64,000 nt of DNA from Olivibacter domesticus (GCF_900109575.1 NZ_FOAF01000009.1:1-64000), one strand, 5' to 3'; positions 24,593-33,729 are shown, numbered from the stretch's first letter. Numbers and translations are program-made. The notes: generated from the letters alone by a model not told the origin.

Positions 24593-25969
24593 TCATCTTG
24601 CATTTTGTTGCATACCGGTCATCTCAATAGTTGCTGGGTGAATCAACAATGTATAGCGCGGATCATTTGGCGGTAACTCATATTCTTCGCCGTCTATTCT
24701 TCTTGTGAGCTTAATAGCAAATGCCGGATCCAAATTGAGCCGGCGCAAATCACTCCATCTGATACCTCTAAACACCAACTCCTTACGACGTTCCAATAAA
24801 ATCTGAGCCAGCAATTCTTCTTTAGATTCATACGGCACTTTTTCCATTTTATTATTTTTAAAACGATGTATCAACAAGGTTTTCAATTGTTCTTGCGCTT
24901 CGTCAAGCCTACCCCTTCGGGCCAAGCATTCGGCCTTTATCAATAACACCTCAGCTACCGTAATACCGCTAAACGGAACCAATGAGCCCGTATAATGTCC
25001 CTTAAAAGAATACGTTCCATCTGCATTCTGCACATAAAAAATAGATTTTCTTACATCATCCTCATGATAAGCATTTATCAGCGTTGCATCCATTTTACAC
25101 ACTCCTACAGAAAACAATGCACCATAATTAGTCAGCGTGCTCCTGAAAATTACCTCATCATTCATATCTGGAATCGGAAATCTAGCGGCCGCATTCAGTT
25201 CATTAAAGTCGAGCAATTGATGACTCGCGGAAAGGCACTGCTCGGCATAGTCCATAGCTCGTTCATAATCGTTCATACAAAGAGCTGTGCGCGCCAATAG
25301 CGCCCAGGCAGCGGCCTTATTAGGTTGCGTTTTGTATGCCTGCTGTACAGGCAACAGTCCCGTTGCTTTAAGCAAATCATCTAAAATCTGCAGATAGGTC
25401 TCTTGCAAATTAGACCTTACGGAAACTTGATTAAAGTCTGCCGACAGCCTAAGTGGTATGCCTAATTCGGTAGAGGCACTTTCCTTTACATACGGCTTTG
25501 TATAAAGCTGTGTTAATGTCCAAAAGGCATTAGCTCGAAAAAATAAAGCGGTACCTTTAACATTACCGAAGGCCATACTTTCCTGCACATTCTTATCAAG
25601 CTCCTCCAGACCATCCAGCACCACATTTGCATTATAAACCTGTCTATAACTAACAAACCAGTCCTCATCCGAAATTTCTTCCCCATAAATATCCGGTTGC
25701 CACGTATAGCCATTTCGCAAGCTTATGGAAGCAGAAAGCACATCCTTCAAATTAACATAATGATCACCACAGAGCACCTCCATCATTCCTTTACGATCTG
25801 TACCAAATACAAAAGTTGTATTGTTCAATAAGGCCTCATAATCTGCTAAAGTAGCCGGAACAACCAATGATTTATCCGGCTTCTCCTCCAAAATATCCCT
25901 GTTGCAAGAGACTAGTGTGGTTCCGAAAAAGCTGATTAAAATATAGTATGCTATTTTCATGATCTTCAA
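24593..25969 (-). CDS. RagB/SusD-family outer-membrane lipoprotein
   Basis: The 458-aa protein has a lipoprotein signal (LISFFGTTLVSC, Cys near residue 22) and the mainly helical TPR-like SusD fold. Typical blocks are NTTFVFGTDRKGMMEVLCGD, TALFFRANAFWTLTQLYTKP (the SusD FLRAxxY-like motif) and the C-terminal LLERRKELVFRGIRWSDLRR, a hallmark of SusD/RagB. It caps the SusC barrel and delivers a substrate, usually a glycan or peptide. The gene overlaps nothing but follows SusC by 12 bp, in the operon order TlpA-SusC-SusD. No glycoside hydrolase or peptidase gene is nearby, so the cargo is not obvious; a peptide or metal-related substrate is possible. Confidence 0.9.
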   Translation of the reverse strand: MKIMKIAYYILISFFGTTLVSCNRDILEEKPDKSLVVPATLADYEALLNNTTFVFGTDRKGMMEVLCGDHYVNLKDVLSASISLRNGYTWQPDIYGEEISDEDWFVSYRQVYNANVVLDGLEELDKNVQESMAFGNVKGTALFFRANAFWTLTQLYTKPYVKESASTELGIPLRLSADFNQVSVRSNLQETYLQILDDLLKATGLLPVQQAYKTQPNKAAAWALLARTALCMNDYERAMDYAEQCLSASHQLLDFNELNAAARFPIPDMNDEVIFRSTLTNYGALFSVGVCKMDATLINAYHEDDVRKSIFYVQNADGTYSFKGHYTGSLVPFSGITVAEVLLIKAECLARRGRLDEAQEQLKTLLIHRFKNNKMEKVPYESKEELLAQILLERRKELVFRGIRWSDLRRLNLDPAFAIKLTRRIDGEEYELPPNDPRYTLLIHPATIEMTGMQQNAR

Positions 25970-25981
25970 ATTTATTCAGGT

Positions 25982-28900
25982 TTATAAACTTAGTTTCAAG
26001 CCGAAAGCAGCCGTGAATGGTGGACGCAATTCCAGATAATCCGGATCGAGGCCCTTTTTATTGGCCGTCCACAAAAGGCCGAGGTTACTCAGGTACATAT
26101 AGAAATCGAGCTGTTTTATAAGAGGTTTCCCTCCGAAATTCGGCGTACATGTATAATTCAAGGTTACATCCTGCAGACGGATTAAATCACCCTTTAGCAC
26201 GTTTATCACAGCAGACTGATAAAAGTCATCCCTGGCGGCATTTGCAGGATACACTAAAGAAGGAACAGAAGTACCTGCTTCATCACCAGGCTGCCGCCAG
26301 CGCAAAGCATAATCGCTATGGCCCGGAGCATCTACCCCAGCAAACAGCTGGTTATAATGAATAGTGGGTTTTCTAAAGTAATGGCCAAATTTAAAAGCAA
26401 GGTTCATCGACGCAGAAAAGTTGGCATAAGAAAAGGTCTGCCTTAAACTTCCTGCATGAGGTGGCCTTGCCCGTCCCATAAAAATCAATTGATCAAAGGT
26501 GGCCGTGCGTGCCAACTGATTATAATCGTTCGAAATTTCACCGCTTGGCAAAAAACCTAAAGGATCGCCCGAAGCCGGGTCCAGGCCGGCCCAGGCGAAA
26601 CCATAAACGCTAAAAACAGGCATACCCTCTATTGGTGTAATTGCATTGCTCGCTCTACCGATGCTGGCATCTCCGAGGTAGTTGCCAACCAATGTTACCG
26701 GCTCCATGTATCGTGTTACCTCATCCACCGCATAGTTGTACAAGAGATTAATACGCCAGTTGAACTTTCCACGGATCGCTTCGGCATTAACCATTATATC
26801 AACACCTTGACCTCTGATATTGCCTACATTTCCCTTAAAAGACTTTAAACCTGTTGTGGGGTCGAGCGGTGCAAAACCTATCAGGTCGGCGCCCTTTTTA
26901 TGATAATACTCTATCGAACCCGAGAGCCTGTGCTGAAAGGCCGCAAAATCAATAGCTGCATTCAGTATGCCCGTTTTTTCCCATCTTAACTCCGGGTTAC
27001 CGGGATTCGCGATATTAGCATAGCGAAGGCCCGTAATAGAGGCAGCATTGTAATACATGGCCGTGGTGAAAGCCGAAATGGACTTGTCAACGTTACCATT
27101 ATACCCATAGGTAAGCCGCGCCTTTAAATAAGGCCATTCTCTTTTATAAAAAGGTTCTTCACTTATCAGCCAGCTTAAGCCCGCTGACCAGAGCGGTACA
27201 CTTTTTTGATTGGCACTTACGCCAAAAAGATTTGACTGATCAATGCGTGCGCTGCCCGAAAACGTATAACGGCCTTGGAAGGTATATGCCGCATTGGAAA
27301 AATAAGAAATAGCCGCATCAAACGTACCTCCCATGGAACCTGTATTAGGAATGCGGAGTAAACTGCCATTATGGTAAAGCGGAAAGCGCGTGTTAAAATC
27401 CATCTGCTGATTATAAGTCAGAATCTCGCGATCCAGCCCGTACCAACGAACGCTGTTCCGATCTGTTTTCAATGTTCGGTATTCGTAGCCGGCAAGCCCC
27501 ACCAACTGATGATGATCCCAATCCTTCTGATAATTCAGCTGCCCTCTAAAGGTATGCGAAGCGAGCAGTGCATCCGCCCTATCCATCAAATCCCCGAGCG
27601 GTATCGGCCTAGTAACACCACCATCCGTATTAATGGATGAATAGCGGTTTATTAAATTTCGTACATAATAGCTCTCTCCATAACGTAGATCAGTATCGAT
27701 GTCGTTTGCACGTTGATATTGATATTTAGCTTCCAATGTAAAACCCGGCAAGAATGTATATTTAAGCCCCGTATTAACACGCATGTCTGCCGTATTCGTA
27801 CCAAGCTCCTGCAAATCACGATCCAAGAGAGGTCGGTATGTCCAGTCCAACAATCCGTTTCCTGTAGCCTGCTGTACGAAAGGAAAACGATAATCCTTAA
27901 CAATCGGCAAGGGCATACCATTATTATCTGCCAAACGGGCATAAGGTAGCTGTGTCACAGACATTCCCAAGCCGTTGCGTTGTCTTTCTGTATGCGTATA
28001 GATCAACCCCAGGTTCAGCTCTAAAGGTTTAGCCACCTGAATATTACTTTCTGCCCTTAGTGTAAGGCGTTCCATGGAATTCCCCACTAGGGCAGCCCGG
28101 TTTTTATCGTAGCCTGAAGAAAGATAATAGGTATATCCGGTTCCCCCTCCTCTAAAGTTAAGCGCATATTGTTGGTTCACGGCTGGTTGATATAGGTATT
28201 TGCTGTAATCTTTCCGTATATCGTACCCCTCTAAACGATCTAGTTCAGCCTGCAGTTGTTGAGGAGAGATAAGACCATCCCGTTCCGCAATTCTTAATTC
28301 TACTCCAGGCGATAGCGGCAATTTATTATTTGAGTTTTCAGTGGCGTTGTAATACCCTTTTTCGAACAGAAAGCCTTCCAGCTCCAAGCGATCTGCTGAT
28401 GACATCCATGGCAAGCGGTTAAAATCAGGTTTACTAACAACCTGTAAATTCGCGTTCGCCTCCATATTCAACTTTTGTTTATAGCCGCCCTTCTTCGTAT
28501 TGATTACAATCACGCCATTGCCAGCCCTTACCCCCCAAATGGATGCTGCCGCTGCATCTTTAAGTACGGTGATACTCTCAATGTCATTTGGGTTGATGTT
28601 TTCTATATTTCCATCATAAGGAAAATTATCAAGCACAATCAACGGTTGATCATTTGCCATAATCGTGCCCCGACTTCTGATATCGATCTTCACTTCCGAA
28701 CCACGTCTATCCAACTGTAGCCCCGAAGTAACATCTTCCAAACGGTCAATAACTCCTGTGCTGACACGCCTGTTCAACAGGGTATTATCCACCTGTACAA
28801 AAGAGCCTGTGGCACGTTCCTTTGGCAATTGCTGATACCCTGTAGACACCACCACTTCATCCAGTTCCTCACCTGCTCGTTCCAATAGGATATCTAGTGG

Positions 28901-29173
28901 CAGTTTCAAATCTATTTGTAAACCGATTTGAATGGGTTTGTAACCGACATAGGAGATGAGCAAGCTATCCACATCCGCTGGTAGAGCAAGTTTGAACGCT
29001 CCGTTGCTATCTGCATAAACCATTAGGTTAGAACCCATACCTCGTACGGTTGCTCCTTCCAGCGGTTGCTCATGATCACTTCCTTTAACATTACCGTAAA
29101 TTAATCGATTTTGGGCTCCCACCTTATAATGGAGGCAGCATAAAGAAATTAACACGTATAAAAAACACTTCAT
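25982..29173 (-). CDS. SusC/RagA-type TonB-dependent transporter
   Basis: The 1063-aa protein has a signal peptide, an N-terminal carboxypeptidase-regulatory-like beta sandwich (about residues 22-110), a plug domain with DNFPYDGNIENINPNDIESI and TVLKDAAAASIWGVRAGNGV, and a 22-strand barrel ending GLKLSL. The TonB box region is around DEVVVSTGYQQLPKERATG. It imports large substrates across the outer membrane with the SusD lipoprotein encoded downstream. There is no anti-sigma-binding STN domain, so it is not a transducer. It belongs to one operon with the TlpA-like gene 31 bp upstream and SusD. The length and layout are normal for the family. Confidence 0.92.
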   Translation of the reverse strand: MKCFLYVLISLCCLHYKVGAQNRLIYGNVKGSDHEQPLEGATVRGMGSNLMVYADSNGAFKLALPADVDSLLISYVGYKPIQIGLQIDLKLPLDILLERAGEELDEVVVSTGYQQLPKERATGSFVQVDNTLLNRRVSTGVIDRLEDVTSGLQLDRRGSEVKIDIRSRGTIMANDQPLIVLDNFPYDGNIENINPNDIESITVLKDAAAASIWGVRAGNGVIVINTKKGGYKQKLNMEANANLQVVSKPDFNRLPWMSSADRLELEGFLFEKGYYNATENSNNKLPLSPGVELRIAERDGLISPQQLQAELDRLEGYDIRKDYSKYLYQPAVNQQYALNFRGGGTGYTYYLSSGYDKNRAALVGNSMERLTLRAESNIQVAKPLELNLGLIYTHTERQRNGLGMSVTQLPYARLADNNGMPLPIVKDYRFPFVQQATGNGLLDWTYRPLLDRDLQELGTNTADMRVNTGLKYTFLPGFTLEAKYQYQRANDIDTDLRYGESYYVRNLINRYSSINTDGGVTRPIPLGDLMDRADALLASHTFRGQLNYQKDWDHHQLVGLAGYEYRTLKTDRNSVRWYGLDREILTYNQQMDFNTRFPLYHNGSLLRIPNTGSMGGTFDAAISYFSNAAYTFQGRYTFSGSARIDQSNLFGVSANQKSVPLWSAGLSWLISEEPFYKREWPYLKARLTYGYNGNVDKSISAFTTAMYYNAASITGLRYANIANPGNPELRWEKTGILNAAIDFAAFQHRLSGSIEYYHKKGADLIGFAPLDPTTGLKSFKGNVGNIRGQGVDIMVNAEAIRGKFNWRINLLYNYAVDEVTRYMEPVTLVGNYLGDASIGRASNAITPIEGMPVFSVYGFAWAGLDPASGDPLGFLPSGEISNDYNQLARTATFDQLIFMGRARPPHAGSLRQTFSYANFSASMNLAFKFGHYFRKPTIHYNQLFAGVDAPGHSDYALRWRQPGDEAGTSVPSLVYPANAARDDFYQSAVINVLKGDLIRLQDVTLNYTCTPNFGGKPLIKQLDFYMYLSNLGLLWTANKKGLDPDYLELRPPFTAAFGLKLSL

Positions 29174-29203
29174 TATTATTATAGGTTTAGGTGTGCCGTA
29201 GGT

Positions 29204-31465
29204 TTACTTATCTCGTAAAACAATTACTTCCAGTTTACGCTTTTCACGACTGATGCATAGGCCATATCGATCAAGCGCGTTATTGAGATCTACAATAGAG
29301 CTCATTCTACATTCCAGTTCTAGGTCTATCGGCCCGTCCAACCCTGTTTCGTCCAAAATAGGTGGTTGATTCTGCAAATAATAAACCGACAGGTATTGAG
29401 GCAGATATCGCCATGACGCATTCTGCAATTTGAAATGGAAAGCATTATGGCTGATGGTTGGTTTACCCGCAGTAGCATGCAAGCTTTTCTGCTCGGTACG
29501 CTTCAGTACTAAACATTCCATTTCCTCCTGCTCTATGGAAGCTGTATACGGCAAATATAACTGCAGGTCATTTCGCATCCTTTCAAAAAGCGTTTCCCTG
29601 TTCAGCGTACCCACCAATTCGTAACAATAGGTATGTTTGCGCGCCCATTGTTTAAATGGTTCTCCGCGTAAACCTGTTATAACTTCATTGGTGTCTTGCA
29701 CTGCTAGTCTAAATCGGCTATCGTGCATGAGCGTTACATCCAATTCGCTGAAAGCAATCCGGAACAGCTTGGCTATCGAGATATTGAGTGCATACAGGCG
29801 CTTTGTACCAATATTATCGAAATCACGCAATCCGAAACGTGCGGGAAAACCTTCAACATACGAAGTAAGTGTATTATGCACCAAAACAGAACCTTTGTCT
29901 ACATCGTTTTTACCAGATAGTAGAAAATTATCGAAATCAAATTTTCGATAAACATCTTTTTTTAATCGTAACGAGCCTATTTCTCCCGCTAGCAACGCCT
30001 TTATGTTGACTGAATTAACGTCCTCGCCACCCGTTATTGCCTTAACAAAACCTTTTGGGTCTACCCATACATAGTGGGGTATTTCCTTATGTGGAAAGAA
30101 CTTCAACAAGGGTTTTTCATTCACCAAACTAAAGCCCTTAATAGGCACTCTCTTCTGCATGTTATCCAAAAAAGCAGCAACTGTTGGTTTATCCTGCAAG
30201 CTGATGGGTAAAATAGCCAAGTCGTTCGGGAACAAGTTTCGTAGCGAGTCCATTTTCGGAAAAGCTGCTACACAAGGGCTACAATAAGTAGCCCAAAAAT
30301 CAAGGATAATGAGTTTACCTTTATAATCGTTGAGTGTTACGGTGGTGCTTCCCTCCTGCCCTGCCTTAACCATTTGCAGCGGCAAGTTCCATAAGCCTTC
30401 TGGGATGGTATCACCGATATGTAGAGGTTTAATAGAATCTGTAGCGAAAGCCACGCCTGCGGCAGCAGGGTTGCCTACACCCCGCTGCCCGGCGTGAGCC
30501 AAACAAACACAGAACAAGATCGTTGCCAGCGAAAAGCTTAAAGCAGATCGCTTTGAAGTGATTGCATTTCGCCCTAGTTTTTTTACACCTCGCCTAAAAA
30601 ATGATACGCCTCGCCGCCTTTTTTGAACCTCTCGCCTTTTTTTACCTGCATTTCGCCACTTTATTTGCAATAGTGGCACGATCTTTAACGCCACGCCGGT
30701 GGCGGCAAGGGTGCCTAATCCCCGCTGCCGGGCATGAGCCAAACAAACACAGAACAAGATCGTTGCCAGCGAAAAGCTTAAAGCAGATCGCTTTGAAGTG
30801 ATTGCATTTCGCCCTAGTTTTTTTGCACCTCGCCTAAAAAACGATACGTCTCGCCACCTTTTTTGAACCTCTCGCCCGTTTTTACCTGCATTTCGCCACT
30901 TTATTTGCAATAGTGGCACGATCTTTAACGCCACGCCTGCGACAGCAGGGTTGCCTACACCCCGCTGTCCGGCGTGAGCCAAACAAACACAGAACAAGAT
31001 CGTTGCGAGCGAAAAGCTCAAAGCAGGTAGCTTTAAACCAATTGCATTTCGCCCTAGTTTTTTTGCACCTCGCCTAAAAAATGATACGCCTCGCCACCTT
31101 ATTTGAACCTCTCGCCCGTTTTCGCCTGCCTCTCGTCTTAGTGAAAGCGATACAACTGGGTAGCCACGACCAACTAATGAAGAATTTCTGTCATCCATCA
31201 TTAATCGCTCATCATTCATCACTAGCGTTGGCCTTCCTGAGATGGCATCAACACGTTCGTCCCTAATTTCTGCAGTTCGTCGAATAGTTTCTGCACATTC
31301 CACCGTCGTGTTGGCCTTGTGGAGACATCTCCCCAGCAGTACTTTAAAATAATTTAATTTAGCTTTTGCCCATTGTTGAGAAAAAATGAGCAAAATCATT
31401 TTTAATATATATGTTAAAAGGCTATATTTGAGACATAGGAGTCTCCTTAGGCACTTAAACCTCAT
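29204..31465 (-). CDS. TlpA-like thioredoxin protein with a triplicated signal-peptide region
   Basis: The C-terminal part (about residues 345-753) is a normal Bacteroidota TlpA-like exported protein. A thioredoxin domain has CSPC in LIILDFWATYCSPCVAAFPK near residue 400, and the following region ends LNNALDRYGLCISREKRKLE, as in proteins encoded next to SusC. The first 340 residues are odd: the unit SALSFSLATILFCVCLAHAG with its basic lead-in (SFFRRGAKKLGRNAI) occurs three times, encoded by 240-bp tandem repeats, and no ATG lies in the last two units. The most distal N-terminal part reads like intergenic sequence (PTLVMNDERLMMDDRN). So the true start is uncertain, and whether the protein is exported correctly is an open question. 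Confidence 0.7.
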   Translation of the reverse strand: MRFKCLRRLLCLKYSLLTYILKMILLIFSQQWAKAKLNYFKVLLGRCLHKANTTVECAETIRRTAEIRDERVDAISGRPTLVMNDERLMMDDRNSSLVGRGYPVVSLSLRREAGENGREVQIRWRGVSFFRRGAKKLGRNAIGLKLPALSFSLATILFCVCLAHAGQRGVGNPAVAGVALKIVPLLQIKWRNAGKNGREVQKRWRDVSFFRRGAKKLGRNAITSKRSALSFSLATILFCVCLAHARQRGLGTLAATGVALKIVPLLQIKWRNAGKKRREVQKRRRGVSFFRRGVKKLGRNAITSKRSALSFSLATILFCVCLAHAGQRGVGNPAAAGVAFATDSIKPLHIGDTIPEGLWNLPLQMVKAGQEGSTTVTLNDYKGKLIILDFWATYCSPCVAAFPKMDSLRNLFPNDLAILPISLQDKPTVAAFLDNMQKRVPIKGFSLVNEKPLLKFFPHKEIPHYVWVDPKGFVKAITGGEDVNSVNIKALLAGEIGSLRLKKDVYRKFDFDNFLLSGKNDVDKGSVLVHNTLTSYVEGFPARFGLRDFDNIGTKRLYALNISIAKLFRIAFSELDVTLMHDSRFRLAVQDTNEVITGLRGEPFKQWARKHTYCYELVGTLNRETLFERMRNDLQLYLPYTASIEQEEMECLVLKRTEQKSLHATAGKPTISHNAFHFKLQNASWRYLPQYLSVYYLQNQPPILDETGLDGPIDLELECRMSSIVDLNNALDRYGLCISREKRKLEVIVLRDK
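30451..31135. repeat. 240-bp in-frame tandem repeat inside the TlpA-like gene
   Basis: Two complete units (30451-30690 and 30691-30930) and a partial third (30931 to about 31135) start with CCACGCC(T/G)G. They share long identical stretches such as CAAACAAACACAGAACAAGA and CTTTATTTGCAATAGTGGCA. The period is exactly 80 codons, so the reading frame is kept. Each unit encodes one signal-peptide-like hydrophobic segment. Confidence 0.9.
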
Positions 31466-32086
31466 TTTCTTTTAGATTTAGGTATTGAAAAATTGAATTG
31501 AAAAAGAAATAATTATTCCTTTATCTCATTTAAAAATGGGATTCAAATAATAATTAAACTGAGATTTATAGGCTTATGTAGGAGCTGTGATTATGAGTAT
31601 AATAGGATTTTGAAGTCGGTTTGCATGCGCGCGAGGCAGGTTGCAAACGGGGGTTGCAGGATTTTGGGTGAAGCGGTCTGGGCGGTTTAAAAAACTCGTT
31701 TTCATAATTTTTTGGTTATGTAAACGATGTACTCGACGTAGCTTGGAGTTAGGACGAATTGGGTTGATAACCAATAAGGTGAACCGCCATGCTTCTTGCT
31801 CTGGAAACCGCTAAGCAACCAGCCATCAGGCCTACGCGAGAGCCCGAATCTTGCACCCAAGAGAGACTTATAGACGGCTCACCCTACTGGCAATATATCG
31901 TAAAGATAGTACTTCCAGTAGAAAATGGCGAACCGCAGTCCTCTCGCGTGCAAAGTTTAGCGGTTTTTGAACGAGAGTAACATCGTGTAAGTAGGGAATA
32001 TACCCCTACCCTACATGTCGCTTTTTAATTAACTAAGACAAAGATAAACAAATAAATACAAAATATAAAAATATTTTCAATAAATA
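31466..32086. other. 620-bp gap left of the accessory gene array, mostly non-coding
   Basis: No gene is supported. Features seen are GTTTGCA/TGCAAAC (31619-31648), the nested inverted repeats at 31805-31966 (separate entry) and GTAGGG/CCCTAC near 31991-32012. The centre is more G/C-rich than its surroundings. The right end holds an A/T-rich leader before the HTH gene. Confidence 0.5.
31805..31966. ncRNA. Nested inverted repeats, possible structured RNA or DNA element
   Basis: Three perfect inverted pairs are nested in order: AAACCGCTAA (31805-31814) with TTAGCGGTTT (31957-31966), CGCGAGAG (31835-31842) with CTCTCGCG (31941-31948), and CTACTGG (31884-31890) with CCAGTAG (31915-31921). TTGCAC (31851) with GTGCAA (31949) offers an alternative pairing across the middle stem. 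I do not recognise an RNA family, and direction is unknown. It could be a non-coding RNA, a recombination site or the relic of an element end. Confidence 0.4.
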
Positions 32087-32671
32087 ATGAATACAAACGA
32101 TGTTGTCGAAGAGTTCGTAATAATCTTACAGTATTATATGGATTACTACGGCTTGTACAGTGTTGATATCAAACACTTACTTAAAACTTCAACAGATATT
32201 GTAGACGATCTTAAAAAAGCAAAGAATGGCCCCACCTTAAGAAAAGTAGAGTCAATAACTAAACTTTTTGGTTTACGATATTATGAATTTGGAAATCCTG
32301 ATTTTCCGCTACCGGAAAAAGAAAACCTTCCGACTGCTACTATAGAAAAAATTGACAGGAGAAAGGAAACAGGCCCGCCAGAATCAAGACATTATAACAA
32401 GCTTGATTTAAATCAAGCCGTACTCAATGCTTTAAAAGCTTTTGCCGATAAAGAAGAATTTCTTCCTTCAGAAGTTTACGAAAGTCTTCCTGAAGATCTA
32501 AAAGAAAAATTAGGTTCTGCCACACGTATAACTGGGCTTTTTTCGGATGAGCTTAAAGGAAATGTCCAAAAAACAGGAAAGAAAGTCGAAAGGAAGGGAG
32601 TGGGTCGACGTGAAGAATACTATAAAGTAATTTCACTGAAAAATAGCACAGAAAGCAAAAGTGGTGCTTGA
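32087..32671 (+). CDS. Putative DNA-binding protein with HTH N-terminus
   Basis: The 194-aa protein begins with an XRE-like helical domain (about residues 5-75, VEEFVIILQYYMDYYGLYSV, then DIKHLLKTSTDIVDDLKKAK and VESITKLFGLRYYEFGNPDF, the usual end of a short XRE fold). A Pro/Glu-rich linker follows, then a C-terminal winged-helix-like segment (LNQAVLNALKAFADKEEFLP, then SEVYESLP and ITGLFSDELKG) with a basic end. It is the first gene of a run of plus-strand genes and likely acts as a regulator of that run. No catalytic motif is seen. The exact family is not recognised. Confidence 0.6.
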   Translation: MNTNDVVEEFVIILQYYMDYYGLYSVDIKHLLKTSTDIVDDLKKAKNGPTLRKVESITKLFGLRYYEFGNPDFPLPEKENLPTATIEKIDRRKETGPPESRHYNKLDLNQAVLNALKAFADKEEFLPSEVYESLPEDLKEKLGSATRITGLFSDELKGNVQKTGKKVERKGVGRREEYYKVISLKNSTESKSGA

Positions 32672-32693
32672 CAAAAAAGCTTGGCGAAGTTTT

Positions 32694-32772
32694 TAAGGAG
32701 TTGTATGGGATGAAAGTAAAATAAAAGAAGAATGGTATAAAATAGAATAACCAAGAACATAAACCTAAACTT
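32694..32772. repeat. Spacer repeat, copy 1 (matches 33302-33381)
   Basis: AAGGAGTTGTATGGGATGAA continues into A/T-rich sequence and ends ATAAACCTAAAC just before the next ATG. The spacer at 33302-33381 has the same order of words (AAGGAGTTATATGGGAGATA ... AATAAACCTAAATAG). A short third version, GGAGTTATACGG, follows the gene ending at 34719. Confidence 0.6.
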
Positions 32773-33303
32773 ATGGCAAACGCTAAGAAAAACAATGAGG
32801 CTATAATCGTACCTTCTTTAAAGGCGAAGAAAACACCTAATATAAAATATAAATCTGTTATTGAGAACATATCAGACGCAAAACCAGGTTATATTTTTTG
32901 GGCTGCGAGAAATTTTAACAAAAACAATAAACATTCTCATTATATGACCTTTTTGTCATCAGCTGATGAAAATCAAACTTATCTCTTTGGAGTAATGTTC
33001 ACTGCTTCAGTTGTTGCACGTTATAACAATATCCTATTAAAGAAAGAACATTTTAAGCAAGCTCATAGTGACGGATTTAGCTATGATTTCCCCGTGAAAC
33101 CGACATTATTTGTTCCTAAGAAATTCATAAAGTTTGAGTACTGGAATCCCTTTTATCTTGTGGGGGAATTATCAATCGAAGGATTGAAATTTATCAAGGC
33201 AAAGATCGGAGATATGGCTCCAGAAATCTATGAAGAAAATATGAATATAGAATACGAGGAAAATATCGTGACAACAGGGTATAAAATCAGTCGAATAATT
33301 TAA
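32773..33303 (+). CDS. Hypothetical protein between two copies of a spacer repeat
   Basis: The 176-aa product starts MANAKKNNEAIIVPSLKAKK after the leader ATAAACCTAAACTT. A beta-rich central part reads DAKPGYIFWAARNFNKNNKH, SHYMTFLSSADENQTYLFGV and MFTASVVARYNNILLKKEHF, ending with an acidic NMNIEYEENIVTTGYKISRI. The G-Y-I-F-W and H-Y-M-T-F-L-S strands give a small-barrel impression, but I cannot name a family and do not see catalytic residues that would make it a toxin. The gene is flanked by nearly identical spacers, so it could have been added as a unit. Cytoplasmic by composition. Confidence 0.5.
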   Translation: MANAKKNNEAIIVPSLKAKKTPNIKYKSVIENISDAKPGYIFWAARNFNKNNKHSHYMTFLSSADENQTYLFGVMFTASVVARYNNILLKKEHFKQAHSDGFSYDFPVKPTLFVPKKFIKFEYWNPFYLVGELSIEGLKFIKAKIGDMAPEIYEENMNIEYEENIVTTGYKISRII

Positions 33304-33381
33304 GGAGTTATATGGGAGATAATGGTAAATAAAAGAAGATGAAATAAAGTAAAGTAACCAATAAGAATAAACCTAAATAGT
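33302..33381. repeat. Spacer repeat, copy 2 (matches 32694-32772)
   Basis: This is the second copy of the spacer, ending with AATAAACCTAAATAGT before the ORF6N start at 33382. The two copies bracket the 176-aa gene. Confidence 0.6.
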
Positions 33382-33729
33382 ATGCCTAACACTAAACCGA
33401 TAACCGAAAATCTCATTATTCCTGAAGAGGTAGTGATGAATGAGATCTATTATATCCGCGATCAAAAAGTGATGCTGGACAGGGATTTGGCGGAATTGTA
33501 CGGAGTAGAGACAAAAGTGCTTAAACAAGCAGTCAAAAGAAACATTGATCGATTTCCTAAAGACTTCCATTTTCAGCTTACTACACAACAAAAAAATGAA
33601 CTGGTCACAAATTGCGACCGGTTTGAGAAGCTAACGCATGCGATCGTGACAGCTAATGCATTAAGGTATCGCAAATTGCGAAACCTTAACCAAAAGAGTT
33701 TTAACATCACAAATTGTGATCTCCAATAA
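33382..33729 (+). CDS. ORF6N-domain protein, C-terminally truncated or recombined
   Basis: Residues 1-75 follow the ORF6N domain well (VMNEIYYIRDQKVMLDRDLA, then ELYGVETKVLKQAVKRNIDR and FPKDFHFQLT). ORF6N is a KilA-N/BRO-related DNA-associated domain found in phage antirepressors and chromosomal islands. The normal family continues into a PYxFTEQGVAML block; here that is replaced by FEKLTHAIVTANALRYRKLR and NLNQKSFNITNCDLQ, which come from palindrome-rich DNA that recurs almost unchanged at 51440-51588. The product is 115 aa and probably not fully functional. It is followed directly by a complete ORF6N gene. The leader ATAAACCTAAATAGT precedes the ATG. Confidence 0.65.
   Translation: MPNTKPITENLIIPEEVVMNEIYYIRDQKVMLDRDLAELYGVETKVLKQAVKRNIDRFPKDFHFQLTTQQKNELVTNCDRFEKLTHAIVTANALRYRKLRNLNQKSFNITNCDLQ

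Noticed and set aside
31574-31980. Two 60-70-codon frames in the gap near 31.8 kb
   Set aside because: Composition is not gene-like, and one runs through the nested inverted repeats, which explain the sequence better.
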